Shown: positions 8,195 through 17,322, counted from the first letter of the stretch. The stretch is 64,000 bases of DNA from JAAYAE01 sp963678395 (GCA_963678395.1 OY782827.1:434001-498000); one strand, 5' to 3'. The notes: generated by a model not told the origin, from the letters alone. Translations and numbers: made by a program.

Positions 8195-8809
8195 TTATTG
8201 AATTTTGATGGCATGCTTAAAACAAAAACTAGCGCAACGCCCACAGCGCATACAATCAGGGTTGGTAAAACCTGAGAGTTTACCGCGATCTTTATAGGGG
8301 GAAAGTCCCATAGGGCAAGTTTTGGCACACAGTCTGCAGTAGACACAGTCGGTGGTAATCATAAGTTTAGCTTTTTTAGGCGCTAGTAATTTTCCTGCGG
8401 TACCTGCTGGACAAATATTGCACCAAGAACGAGCTGGAGCTATAGCCATAAGACCAACACTAATGACGGTAGAGACCCAGAGGAGCTTGGTGAGGGCAAG
8501 GCCCATAGAAGGCCAATTCCCCCAATGGAAAAACACTATATAACCCAATAGGCCAAACATTATGCTGAACATGCCGTAACGCAGCCAAGGGCTTTTAAGC
8601 CAAGCAGGACGGCTGTGACGGATGAAGAGCCCAAAGAGATCTTGAAAGCTGCCATGTGGGCACAGATGTGCGCACCACCAGCGGCCTGAAAAAGGCGCTA
8701 AGATAAAAATTGGCACTATAAATAGCAGGACAGAAAAAATACCTAGGATAGGTCTAAAAAGTCCCGTAACTAAAAACGCTATATATATAATAAATAAATA
8801 CTTAAACAT
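8195..8809 (-). CDS. Membrane-bound 4Fe-4S polyferredoxin (NapH/CcoG-like)
   Basis: 204 residues. Two N-terminal membrane segments (about 1-40) lead to WWCAHLCPHGSFQDL, a second helix pair follows, then WCNICPAGT. The CxxxCP pairs are typical of NapH/NosR/RdxA-type electron-transfer proteins. The C-terminus has two cytoplasmic 4Fe-4S motifs, CVYCRLCAKTCP and CMRCGRCASFC. It probably passes electrons between the quinone or ferredoxin pool and a partner. It stands alone, so the partner is unknown. The 50-nt gap to the terminator downstream is normal. Confidence 0.8.
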   Translation of the reverse strand: MFKYLFIIYIAFLVTGLFRPILGIFSVLLFIVPIFILAPFSGRWWCAHLCPHGSFQDLFGLFIRHSRPAWLKSPWLRYGMFSIMFGLLGYIVFFHWGNWPSMGLALTKLLWVSTVISVGLMAIAPARSWCNICPAGTAGKLLAPKKAKLMITTDCVYCRLCAKTCPMGLSPYKDRGKLSGFTNPDCMRCGRCASFCFKHAIKIQ

Positions 8810-8904
8810 GGTTTACCTCACTTCTTTTGGGGAATACTTCTTTTAGTATAACAAATAAAGAACTTGAGGACAAGAATAGAGCCGGTTTTAAGCTAAACTC
8901 TGTA

Positions 8905-8975
8905 CGTTATATTACATATTTATGCGTTGACAAGCACAAAAAGCGGTGGTAGCATAAGTGAAAGACAATATAACG
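8905..8975 (+). promoter_or_regulatory. Promoter and flanking inverted repeat of the glycyl radical operon
   Basis: TTGACA (8927-8932), 17 nt, TAGCAT (8950-8955) is a good promoter. It is bracketed by exact inverted copies of a 9-mer, CGTTATATT (8905-8913) and AATATAACG (8967-8975), one upstream of -35 and one downstream of -10, as expected for paired operator half-sites or two sites for a looping repressor. The XRE-cupin gene of the operon is an obvious candidate binder. Confidence 0.5.
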
Positions 8976-9009
8976 CACAAAAGTGCAATTTTTACTGGGG
9001 GGCTTTAAA

Positions 9010-11382
9010 ATGTTAACAGAGAGAATAGAAAATATTAGGCAAAATTATGTGAATGCAAAACCGGCAATTTCTACGGAAAGAGCATATATTTGGACACAAT
9101 CTCACATGAAGACAGAGGGAAAAGCTACATATATTCGCAGGGCTCAGGCTTTTTATGATGCCTGCGCTCAATTATCTGTACATATATTTGAAGGTGAACT
9201 TATAGTTGGTGCTATTGGAGAATTCCGTAAGTGTGGCATTTTGACTCCGGAGTTTTCTTGGAAATGGGTTGGTAAGGAAATGGAACATTTTGCTGATCGC
9301 CCCCAGGATCCCTATGTAATGACTCACGAGCAGTGCGATTTTGTGCGTAAAGAAATATTCCCGTATTGGCAGGGTAAATCTTTGGAAGAGGCATTTTTGG
9401 CCCGTATCCCTACAGAAACGGCTAAAATTGGTGTAGATACAGGTATTATTGACAGCGATTCTAAATGGAGACAAGCAGTAGGGGAGGTAACTCCTGATTA
9501 TCAGGATGTACTTTTCCCCAAAGGCTTTGGGGGCATAATTAAAGATGCACAAGAAAAAATAAAAAAATTAACGGCAACAAGCACAGAAGATTTAGCTAAA
9601 AAAGATTTTTATGATTCTATAATTCTGACTTCCCAAGGGATTATTCTCTATGCTCATAGGTACGCTGATGCTGCGGAAAATTTGGCCAAAGTACTACCTG
9701 AAGACAGTGAACGCAGAGCAGAATTAATGGAAATTGCGGCTATTTGTCGTAAAGTGCCGGAAAATCCACCTGCTACGTTTAAGGAAGCCATGCAGTTTGT
9801 TTGGTTTACTCAGATTGGTGGTATTATTTCCGAAAATCCTTTATCTTTAAATCCTGGACGTTTTGATCAATATATGTACCCTTATTACCAAAAGGATGTA
9901 GCTGAAGGTAAAATCACTCAAGGTGAAGCTCAAGAACTTATTGACGCTTTGTGGCTTAAGTATTCTGAATGGGTTTGGACTATTTCCGCTAATACTGCCG
10001 ATTATTTTGCCGGGTACAACCAATTTCAAAATCTTACTGTAGGTGGCAAAACCAGAAAAGGGTTAGATGCCACTAATGATTTAACTTATATGTGCATGCA
10101 GGCAACGGCTGAAGCAAAAACCCATCAACCGGGACTTAGCGTACGCGTCCATGCGGACTGTCCTCAGGAATTTTTGGGAGCTGTAACAGAGTTGGTAAGC
10201 CAAGGTATAGGATTTCCAGCCATTCATAATGATAGCGTAGGTTACCAAATGCTTTTAAATGCCGGTTATGAACAAGAAGATGCTAGAGATTGGAATAATT
10301 GTGGCTGCGTATTGCCTCATTATAGAAAAACAGGCGAATGGACGGCTGCCGTTAATGTTAATTTTGGCTCAGCCTTAGAGTATGCCTTAAACCAAGGTAA
10401 AAGTAACATGACGGGGAAAACCATGGGTCTATGTGAAAAAGCAGCCAAAGATTTTAAAACTTATGATGAAGTAGAAAAGGCTTTTTATAAGCAGTTTGAT
10501 AATTTGTGCAAGCATTCTATTATTTTAACGCTTACGGCTCAACGTATTCATCAAGAAATGGTGCCTCGTCCCTTTCTTTCTTCCACTATTGAGGCTTGTA
10601 TTGAAGACGGTAGGGACCTTTCTATGGGTGGGGCGAAGTACAATATTGGACCTGTTATTACTGGTATTGGTCTGGCTGTAGTAGCAAATTCTCTAGCGGT
10701 AATAAAAAAACTGGTTTTTACTGATGCTGTTTGCACTATGGAAGAGTTGGCTATTGCAGTTAATAATAATTGGGTAGGTTATGAAGCTTTACGCACGAAA
10801 GCGCAAGCTGTACCCAAATATGGTAATGACGATGACTATGTAGACACAATCGCACTAGAAATTGCCAATCATTATTATAAGGAAATTCATCAGTATAAAG
10901 ATATTTTTGGTGTACCATTTAATACGGCTTTTATGGGCATTTCTAATTATATTCCTATGGGACGGGTACTTGGTTCTACGCCTGATGGTCGCTTGGCAGG
11001 AGAACCTTCCAGTGAAGGTGTTTCACCCTATGTGGGTACAGACCAAGGTACTCCTTTAGCTGCTATGCGCAGTGCAGCTAAGGTAAATCAAGAAATTCAT
11101 TCCGGGGGGACGTTGTTAAATTTACGTCTTAACCATGATTTGGTTGCGACGAAACGCGGACAAGCTAACCTAGGTGCTATGATTCAGGCCTTTTTCGCAC
11201 TAGGAGCCTTCCATGTGCAGTTTAATACTATTTCTTCAAAAGTATTGCGGGCCGCACAGGCTAAACCAGAAGCTTACAAAGATTTGTTGGTAAGAGTGGC
11301 TGGTTATAGCACTCAATTTGTTAATTTATCTAAGTCTATGCAAGATGCCATTATTGCTAGAACGGAACATGGAGAATTATGA
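9010..11382 (+). CDS. Glycyl radical enzyme of unassigned substrate (non-PFL, atypical active site)
   Basis: 790 residues from ATG 9010, which follows GGGGGG by about 8 nt (the frame is open further upstream). The C-terminal radical loop RVAGYSTQF places the glycyl radical on Gly765, and the thiyl Cys is Cys433 in CGCVLPH. Layout and length fit the CutC/dehydratase/decarboxylase/X-succinate-synthase superfamily rather than PFL, which has a Cys-Cys pair. The Glu two residues after the Cys (CVEP), a base in the known eliminases and decarboxylases, is Leu435 here. An activase follows with a 4-bp overlap. It is a real glycyl radical enzyme by all core motifs, but the reaction cannot be named. Confidence 0.9.
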   Translation: MLTERIENIRQNYVNAKPAISTERAYIWTQSHMKTEGKATYIRRAQAFYDACAQLSVHIFEGELIVGAIGEFRKCGILTPEFSWKWVGKEMEHFADRPQDPYVMTHEQCDFVRKEIFPYWQGKSLEEAFLARIPTETAKIGVDTGIIDSDSKWRQAVGEVTPDYQDVLFPKGFGGIIKDAQEKIKKLTATSTEDLAKKDFYDSIILTSQGIILYAHRYADAAENLAKVLPEDSERRAELMEIAAICRKVPENPPATFKEAMQFVWFTQIGGIISENPLSLNPGRFDQYMYPYYQKDVAEGKITQGEAQELIDALWLKYSEWVWTISANTADYFAGYNQFQNLTVGGKTRKGLDATNDLTYMCMQATAEAKTHQPGLSVRVHADCPQEFLGAVTELVSQGIGFPAIHNDSVGYQMLLNAGYEQEDARDWNNCGCVLPHYRKTGEWTAAVNVNFGSALEYALNQGKSNMTGKTMGLCEKAAKDFKTYDEVEKAFYKQFDNLCKHSIILTLTAQRIHQEMVPRPFLSSTIEACIEDGRDLSMGGAKYNIGPVITGIGLAVVANSLAVIKKLVFTDAVCTMEELAIAVNNNWVGYEALRTKAQAVPKYGNDDDYVDTIALEIANHYYKEIHQYKDIFGVPFNTAFMGISNYIPMGRVLGSTPDGRLAGEPSSEGVSPYVGTDQGTPLAAMRSAAKVNQEIHSGGTLLNLRLNHDLVATKRGQANLGAMIQAFFALGAFHVQFNTISSKVLRAAQAKPEAYKDLLVRVAGYSTQFVNLSKSMQDAIIARTEHGEL

Positions 11383-12131
11383 TTATCGAAGACAGCGGTT
11401 ATATTATGCAATTACAAAATATGTCCGTAAATGATGGAGAAGGCATTAGGACAAACATTTTTCTAGCAGGATGTCCTATGACTTGTCCTTGGTGTTCTAA
11501 CCCTGAAGGGCAAACACTAATTAACCCCATGACTAAAATGATAACGGTGAGTGAAGTGCTGACTTTTGTTAAAAAACAGATGCTTTTTTATCGTTATTCC
11601 GGAGGGGGAGTAACTTTTTCCGGAGGTGAAGCTACTTTACAAATAGGGTTTTTACGTAGCTTGGCTAATGCTTTTTATGATATGGGTATTTCTTTGGCCA
11701 TAGAAACTTGTGGAGCTTTTGCTTTTTCGGCGGTTAAGGACATTTTGACCAAGATGGATACTATATTTATTGATATTAAGCATATGAACCCAACTATGCA
11801 TAAACAGTGGACAGGATATGCTTTAAATCCTATTTTGGAAAACATTTGTGCCGTCGATACTTTGCCGGGCAATTTAATTATTCGTGTACTCCTTATAGTA
11901 GGTGTTAACACTGATGAAGAGAACTTAGCAGCTACTTTAAATTTTATGCGCATTAATTTACGCAAACCAAAAATTGAATTTTTGCCTTATCATACTTATG
12001 GTAGTGAAAAATATAAGCAGTTAGGCAAAGCGTTGCCGGATGTTAACTTTCACACGCCCACGGAAGAGGAGCAGGATTTAGCTGTTAGGCTGGCTTGTAC
12101 ATTTGGCGTAGAAGTAGTATCCTATCGATAA
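11379..12131 (+). CDS. Glycyl radical enzyme activase (radical SAM), compact type
   Basis: 250 residues, translationally coupled to the enzyme gene (ATGA overlap). The radical SAM cluster motif is CPMTCPWC (CxxxCxxC), followed by the glycine-rich SGGGVTFSGGEATLQ and the SAM-binding IETCG and DIKHMNP segments. It makes the 5'-deoxyadenosyl radical that abstracts hydrogen from Gly765 of its partner. Activases of non-PFL enzymes normally carry an extra ferredoxin domain with eight Cys between the cluster and the SGGG motif; here that stretch is only about 45 residues and has no Cys, as in PFL activase. Confidence 0.9.
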   Translation: MIIEDSGYIMQLQNMSVNDGEGIRTNIFLAGCPMTCPWCSNPEGQTLINPMTKMITVSEVLTFVKKQMLFYRYSGGGVTFSGGEATLQIGFLRSLANAFYDMGISLAIETCGAFAFSAVKDILTKMDTIFIDIKHMNPTMHKQWTGYALNPILENICAVDTLPGNLIIRVLLIVGVNTDEENLAATLNFMRINLRKPKIEFLPYHTYGSEKYKQLGKALPDVNFHTPTEEEQDLAVRLACTFGVEVVSYR

Positions 12132-12163
12132 GTGAATAAACATGACAAAGGGGTCTGTAGTCT

Positions 12164-12733
12164 ATGCAAGAGCATAATGACATTGAAAATTTGAATGCAA
12201 TAATTTCTGCTAATCTAAAGAGATTGCGACGGGAAAAAGGACTAACATTAGACACTTTAGCGGATATGACAGGCGTTAGTAAAAGCATGCTGGGACAAAT
12301 AGAACGAGGGGAATCAGCTCCCTCTGTAGCAACTTTGTGGAAAATATCTACAGGTATGAAAATATCTTTTACTTCCCTTATGGTGGAAAATAAACAGGAA
12401 GCACAAATTATTGACAACGAAGATATTATTCCGCTAAATAATGGAGATGACAGCTTTAAACTCTATCCGGTATTTCCCTTTGAACCGGGGAGAAACTTTG
12501 AAATATTGACTATTGAAATGGAGCCGGGTGCCGAGTCTTTATCTTTGCCTCATGATTTGGGAACAGAAGAGTTTGTAATGGTCTATAGCGGGCAAATGAC
12601 GCTGCTGGTAGGCGATGCTACCTATACTCTTACCGCTAACCAGTCCATTCGTTACCAAGCTGATAAGAAACATGGTTATGCTAATAAAAGTGCAGAAAAA
12701 GTCAAGCTTTGTATGGTTATATATTATGCTTAA
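12164..12733 (+). CDS. XRE-cupin transcriptional regulator
   Basis: 189 residues: an XRE helix-turn-helix at about 13-68 (LKRLRREKGLTLDTLADMTG, SKSMLGQIERGESAPSVATL) and a C-terminal cupin-2 barrel (LPHDLGTEEFVMVYSGQMTL, TANQSIRYQADKKHGYAN). Such regulators sense small metabolites in the cupin. It lies 32 nt after the activase, probably in the same transcript, and may control the operon through the inverted repeats at 8905-8975. The ligand is unknown. Confidence 0.85.
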   Translation: MQEHNDIENLNAIISANLKRLRREKGLTLDTLADMTGVSKSMLGQIERGESAPSVATLWKISTGMKISFTSLMVENKQEAQIIDNEDIIPLNNGDDSFKLYPVFPFEPGRNFEILTIEMEPGAESLSLPHDLGTEEFVMVYSGQMTLLVGDATYTLTANQSIRYQADKKHGYANKSAEKVKLCMVIYYA

Positions 12734-12829
12734 AGAGTGAAGGTTACAGTAGTCTAAGTTAATTAAAGCACCTATTGTTGTAATTATATTTACAAAAATA
12801 AGGAAAAAATATTTGCGGAAAAAAGATTC

Positions 12830-12859
12830 TTGACAATTTCCTTGGCTTCGGTCTAAAAT
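12830..12859 (+). promoter_or_regulatory. Promoter of the methionine operon
   Basis: Consensus TTGACA (12830-12835), an 18-nt spacer and TAAAAT (12854-12859), placing the transcript start just before the SAM riboswitch. Confidence 0.7.
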
Positions 12860-12883
12860 AATCACTAACAACTTCATATTGAA

Positions 12884-12989
12884 CTTCTTATCTAGAGAGG
12901 CGGAGGGACTGGCCCTATGACGCCCGGCAACCACGGTTTACCGTATGGTGCTAATTCCAGCAGACCTACGCGTCTGGAAGATGAGAATG
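12884..12989 (+). ncRNA. SAM-I riboswitch (S box)
   Basis: All hallmark S-box blocks are present in order: CTTATC-TAGAGAGGCGGAGGGAC, TGGCCCTATGACGCCCGGCAAC, GGTGCTAATTCC, CAGACC and TGGAAGATGAG, which closes the P1 helix with the first block. It precedes a terminator and the metF-metY-metA genes, so bound S-adenosylmethionine should stop their transcription. Confidence 0.96.
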
Positions 12990-13006
12990 CGATGCATGCT
13001 TTTTTG

Positions 13007-13037
13007 CAGCCATTCTTTTAGGAATGGCTGTTTTTTA
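13007..13037 (+). terminator. SAM-riboswitch expression-platform terminator
   Basis: CAGCCATTC (13007-13015) pairs with GAATGGCTG (13022-13030), followed by six T. It lies directly downstream of the S box and upstream of metF, the usual place for a SAM-dependent terminator. Confidence 0.9.
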
Positions 13038-13089
13038 TTTATATTTTTTACAGAATAGGAGTAGCTGTAACGGCACAGCACACAAGCAT

Positions 13090-13944
13090 ATGAAAATTTC
13101 TGAACTATTTGCACAAAAACGACCAGTGGTATCTTTCGAGGTTTTTCCTCCGAAACCGGATTCTCCTTTTGAAACAGTATTAGAGGCTGTTGAAGCTTTG
13201 CATAGTTTAAAGCCTGCTTTTATCAGCATTACTTATGGGGCAGGTGGTTCTACCCAAAATAAGACTTTAGAATTGGCCCAACATATAAAAGATGCATATG
13301 GGATTGAGGCTTTGGCTCACTTAACTTGTATTACTAATAGTCCGGAAGCTACAGAAAAAATATTAAATGAAATTGAAGCTCGTGGTCTAGAAAACATATT
13401 GGCTTTGCGCGGTGACCCGCCTAAAGATTGGCAAGGTTCTGTATATAATATTCATGCCATAGACTTAGTTAAGAGTATAGCTAAGCGTAAAAAGTTTTTT
13501 ATTGCCGGAGCGGCATATCCTGAAGGACATCCGGAAGCGGCAAGTCCCAAAGAAGATCTACAACACTTAAAAGAAAAAGTAGAGGCTGGTACAGAGCTTT
13601 TAATTACCCAAATAGCTTTTGATAATGATTACCTCAAGCGTTTTCGAGAGGGGGTGGCACATGCTGGCATTACGGTTCCTATAACCGCCGGCATAATGCC
13701 CGTGTTTAGTGCAGGCCAGATTGCGCATATATGTGGCCTTTGCGGGGCTACTTTACCGCCGCAGCTGGTGGATAGGCTAAACAAGTATTCTCATAATCAA
13801 GATGCCTTGCAAAGTGCGTGCATAGAATATGCTTGCAGGCAGATTAATGACTTAGTGGATGCAGGGTTTGATGGTATTCATATTTATACAATGAATAAGC
13901 CGCTTCTAGCTAGAGCCATTCTTTCAGGGACTAACTTAAGATAA
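13090..13944 (+). CDS. metF: 5,10-methylenetetrahydrofolate reductase
   Basis: 284 residues. The N-terminal SFEVFPPKPDS and the SITYGAGGSTQNKTLELA, LALRGDPPKDW and ITQIAFD blocks are standard MetF marks (FAD and folate site). It reduces methylene-THF to methyl-THF for methionine synthesis. ATG 13090 is chosen because homology begins there; the frame is open back into the terminator, but that part is not protein-like. No good ribosome site lies next to ATG 13090 (the nearest GGAG is about 30 nt away), which is odd. First gene behind the S box. Confidence 0.92.
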   Translation: MKISELFAQKRPVVSFEVFPPKPDSPFETVLEAVEALHSLKPAFISITYGAGGSTQNKTLELAQHIKDAYGIEALAHLTCITNSPEATEKILNEIEARGLENILALRGDPPKDWQGSVYNIHAIDLVKSIAKRKKFFIAGAAYPEGHPEAASPKEDLQHLKEKVEAGTELLITQIAFDNDYLKRFREGVAHAGITVPITAGIMPVFSAGQIAHICGLCGATLPPQLVDRLNKYSHNQDALQSACIEYACRQINDLVDAGFDGIHIYTMNKPLLARAILSGTNLR

Positions 13945-13998
13945 GGCTTAAAAAATAGTTGCTTGGCAAAAATTAGAGAAATAGGGGAGAGATTATAC

Positions 13999-14646
13999 AT
14001 GAAATTTGAGACTTTAGCAGTTCATGCAGGGCAGACACCTGATCCCACAACAGGGTCTAGAGCTTTGCCTATTTACCAAACAACAGCGTATAATTTTCAT
14101 GATTCTGATCATGCGGCCCGGCTTTTTGCTTTAGAAGAGGCAGGGAATATTTATTCGCGTTTAACAAATCCGACCACTGATGCGTTTGAACAGAGAGTAG
14201 CGGCGTTGGAAGGTGGTAATAATGCGGTGGCTTTTGCTTCCGGCCATGCAGCTATAGTAGCTACAATTTTGAATTTTTTGCAAGCAGGAGATGAAATCGT
14301 TAGTTCTACGACTCTTTATGGTGGCACTTTTAATATGTTTCAACATACCTTACCACGTATAGGTATTACTACTAAATTTGTAGATGCCCAGGATGCAGAA
14401 AATTTTGAAAAGGCTATTACTAATAAAACTAAAGCAATTTATGCTGAAACCATAGGAAATCCCAAGATTGATCTTTTGGACATTGAAGCCGTGTCTAAGG
14501 TTGCCCACGCACATGGCTTGCCACTTATTGTAGACAACACATTTGCGTCTCCTTATTTATGTAGACCAATTGAATTTGGTGCTGATATAGTGGTACATTC
14601 TGCTACTAAATTTATAGGTGGTCATGGCACATCTTTGGAACAGTGA
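13999..14646 (+). pseudogene. metY: O-acetylhomoserine sulfhydrylase, N-terminal part of a damaged gene
   Basis: AGGGGAGAG lies 9 nt before ATG 13999. The part reads as a normal Cys/Met-metabolism PLP enzyme (FETLAVHAGQTPDP, ALPIYQTTAYNF, ASGHAAIVATILNF, IVDNTFASPYLCRP) up to the PLP-lysine segment VHSATKFIGGHGTS. Immediately after, about a dozen expected codons (an IGGVIVD-type loop ending in Trp) are absent and the frame changes, giving a stop at 14646. This enzyme makes homocysteine from O-acetylhomoserine and sulfide. The lesion is a small deletion, not a homopolymer slip. Confidence 0.85.
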
Positions 14647-15241
14647 AAAATTCCTTTTGTTAAGTCAACCGGATCCTTCTTATCACGGATTAAATTATGC
14701 TAAAGATTTAGGGAAAGCAGCCTTTGGAACCCGTTTGCGTGCGCAAGTACTAAGGGATTATGGGGCGTGTTTGAGTCCGTTTAACAGCTTTCTTTTAATG
14801 CAGGGTTTAGAAACATTACATTTACGTTTGGCTAGGCATGCGGAAAATGCTTTAATTATAGCGAAATATTTAGAAGGGCATGCACAGGTTACTTGGGTTA
14901 GTTATCCGAGTCTTCCCAGCCACCGGGATTATGCTAAGGCCCAAAAATATTTACCTAAAGGTGCTGGTGCTGTATTCACTTTCGGGATTAAAGGTGGACT
15001 TAAAGCTGGGAAAAAGTTTATAGATTCTCTGAAGTTATTTTCCTTATTGGCCAATGTTGGTGATGCCAAGTCCTTAGTTATTCATCCGGCTAGTACAACC
15101 CATGCACAATTATCAAGCGAACAAAGAGAGCAGGCAGGAGTTCCGGATGATTTGATTCGTTTGTCTATAGGTATCGAAAATGCAGAAGATCTTATCGCTG
15201 ATTTAGCACAAGCGTTAGAAGGAGCGACAAATGCCAATTAG
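14618..15241 (+). pseudogene. metY: O-acetylhomoserine sulfhydrylase, C-terminal part of the damaged gene
   Basis: In the other frame the protein resumes as WNSEKF, then the conserved QPDPSYHGLNYA, GACLSPFNSFLLMQGLETL, RHAENA and the C-terminal SLLANVGDAKSLVIHPASTTH, RLSIGIENAEDLIADL. The apparent ATG at 14618 is not a natural start. The last codons overlap metA by 11 nt, so the original order metF-metY-metA is clear. Confidence 0.85.
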
Positions 15242-16148
15242 AATTTCTAACGAACTACCTGCTAAAAGCATCTTAGAGCAGGAAAATATATTTATTATGC
15301 CTATGAGTCGCGCTGAAACGCAAGATATTAGGCCACTGAAAATACTTTTTTTGAATTTGATGCCTAATAAAGTTGTGACGGAAACACAATTTTTGCGGTT
15401 GCTTAGTAATACGCCCCTACAAGTAGATGTGGATTTTATTTGTACGGAGTCTTATACTTCTACCTATACTAGTAGTGAGTATTTAGTAAAGTTCTATGAA
15501 ACTTTTGAGGAAGTAAAAGATAGGCGTTATGACGGTATGATTATTACTGGGGCTCCTATAGAAAATTTACCCTATGAGGAAGTCGGTTATTGGCAAGAAT
15601 TAATAAAAATAATGGAGTGGAGTCGTACTCATGTGTATTCAACTCTTCATATTTGCTGGGCAGCTCAAGCTGGATTATACTACCACCATGGCATTCCTAA
15701 ATATAAGTTACCTAAAAAAAAATTTGGGGTATTTCCGCACACATTAAATTACGCACATCTAGATAAACTATTTAGAGGTTTTGATGATGTTTTTTATGTT
15801 CCGCATTCACGCCATACAGAAGTACGAAGAGAAGACATTTTAAAAAAGAGGGGTTTGAATATTTTGTCCGAGTCACCGGAAGCAGGCGTTTTTTCTGTTT
15901 CAGATCAGGCTGGTCGACAATTTTTTATCTGTGGTCATTCGGAATATGATTCGTTTACTCTAAAGGCAGAATATGATCGAGATATGGGTCAAGGTCTTAA
16001 TGTTAATATTCCTTGTAATTATTATCCTGATAATAATCCTGCCTTAACACCCATAGTGAGATGGCGCAGTGCAGCAAATTTATTGTTTTTTAATTGGCTT
16101 AATTATTATGTTTATCAAGATACACCTTTTGATTTGGCTGCGCTATAA
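15231..16148 (+). CDS. metA: Homoserine O-acetyltransferase (MetA family)
   Basis: 305 residues; GAAGGAG sits 7 nt before ATG. The catalytic Cys142 (HICWAAQAGLYYHHG) and the His236/Glu238 pair (CGHSEYD) are present. Residue 111 in TGAPIENL is Glu; MetA proteins with Glu there use acetyl-CoA, whereas Gly there gives succinyl-CoA use, so the product should be O-acetylhomoserine, which matches metY just upstream. Overlaps the end of metY and shares SAM riboswitch control. Confidence 0.93.
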   Translation: MPIRISNELPAKSILEQENIFIMPMSRAETQDIRPLKILFLNLMPNKVVTETQFLRLLSNTPLQVDVDFICTESYTSTYTSSEYLVKFYETFEEVKDRRYDGMIITGAPIENLPYEEVGYWQELIKIMEWSRTHVYSTLHICWAAQAGLYYHHGIPKYKLPKKKFGVFPHTLNYAHLDKLFRGFDDVFYVPHSRHTEVRREDILKKRGLNILSESPEAGVFSVSDQAGRQFFICGHSEYDSFTLKAEYDRDMGQGLNVNIPCNYYPDNNPALTPIVRWRSAANLLFFNWLNYYVYQDTPFDLAAL

Positions 16149-16150
16149 AT

Positions 16151-16190
16151 AAAACCACAACAACTTTAGAGTTGTTGTGGTTTTATTTAT
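16151..16190 (+). terminator. Terminator of the methionine operon
   Basis: A perfect 15-bp stem (16151-16165 with 16170-16184), a 4-nt loop and a TTTTATTT tail. Confidence 0.88.
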
Positions 16191-16281
16191 AATACAGTTT
16201 AAGAAGTTATTTGAATTTGTTAATAATTAATGGTAAAATTACAATTGTAATTTGTATAACAATTGTAAGGAGATGCAAACA

Positions 16282-17322
16282 GTGAAAGTGGCTAAAGCGA
16301 GATATAAAAGTTCTGAACAATCGCAGCAACAATTAGAATTTCTGCAACAAGTATACCAGACATTACCTTGTGCTATTGTTCAATGCACTAATGATGATGC
16401 CGTTAAAATAATAAATGCCAATGCAGCTGCTTGCACTATACACGGCTATCTGGAGATGGATAGTTTTTTGGCGGATATGCAGCGGATAGGCGGGATAGGT
16501 AACTCTATTTACCCACCGGACCGTATGAGGATGAAAGAAACTATTAGCTTAGTTAGGCAAACCGGACAACAACAAGATTATGAACTACGTATTTTGCAAC
16601 CAAATGGAAATTTAAGGTGGATTCGTGGAGTTTTGGTTACAATTAATGGTGAGGCTGGTACCAGTGTTTTGCAAAACACTTATATGGATGATACGGAGCG
16701 AGTGCGTACTGCGGCTAGAGAACATTGGCAGGATGAATGCTTTAAAATTCTGGTGGAAGCCATGCGTACTGTAACTTTTGATTACGATCAATTTAAGGAC
16801 ATCATGAATTATTCCGTTACTCTTACTAATAACACTGTAGAAGATTTAGTTGTGGAGGATTACTTAAAAAATCTTAATGATAGTAAAGTTATCGAACGAA
16901 CTTTTATAGAGGAGCTTAGGCAAAGATTACAAGCTGCCAGTAAATATGTAACGCGAGATAGTTATGAATGTAAGGCTGATTTTTTTGGACAAGGTTTTCG
17001 CTGGGTTAAAATTTATTATACTAGCGTTGCTGATACTAGAGGGAATATATATCGTATTGTTGGACGCGTGGATGATATTCAAGACAGGAAAGTAGCACAG
17101 GAATGTTATCAGGAAGAATTGAAGATTCGCGCTAATATGAGCAAAGACTTAGTTGCTTCTCTGCGTATTAATATTACGCAAGATGTAGTAGAAAAAATAC
17201 AGGCTTCTTTTCCACGGGGAGAAGTTATTAAAGAAGGAATGAATAGGGAACAGGTTATAAAAAGTGTGGCGCAAGGTTTATTGGATGATGTTGAGCGAAA
17301 AAAATTCGCTGAATTTTTTTGA
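16282..17322 (+). pseudogene. PAS-rich hybrid sensor histidine kinase, N-terminal part (frameshifted)
   Basis: GTG 16282 follows AAGGAG by 9 nt. The first 345 residues contain two PAS-like sensor units (PNGNLRWIRGVLV at about 115; GFRWVKIYYTSVADTRGN, RVDDIQDRK at about 255-275). No membrane segment is seen, so it is cytosolic. The frame is lost in a T7 run at 17314-17320; with six T the sequence continues directly as EFFETEAMKKAF. The lesion could be a sequence error or slippage. Confidence 0.8.

Noticed and set aside
9010..11382. Calling the glycyl radical enzyme pyruvate formate-lyase or choline TMA-lyase
   Set aside because: PFL has an adjacent Cys-Cys pair and CutC has CVEP; this protein has neither, and no microcompartment genes lie nearby.
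12734..12829. A second riboswitch before the S box
   Set aside because: The stretch is A/T-rich with no stable pairing or known consensus.
17314..17320. Programmed frameshift in the hybrid kinase
   Set aside because: There is no stimulatory structure or internal ribosome-like site nearby, and the gene has two further lesions; error or decay is simpler.
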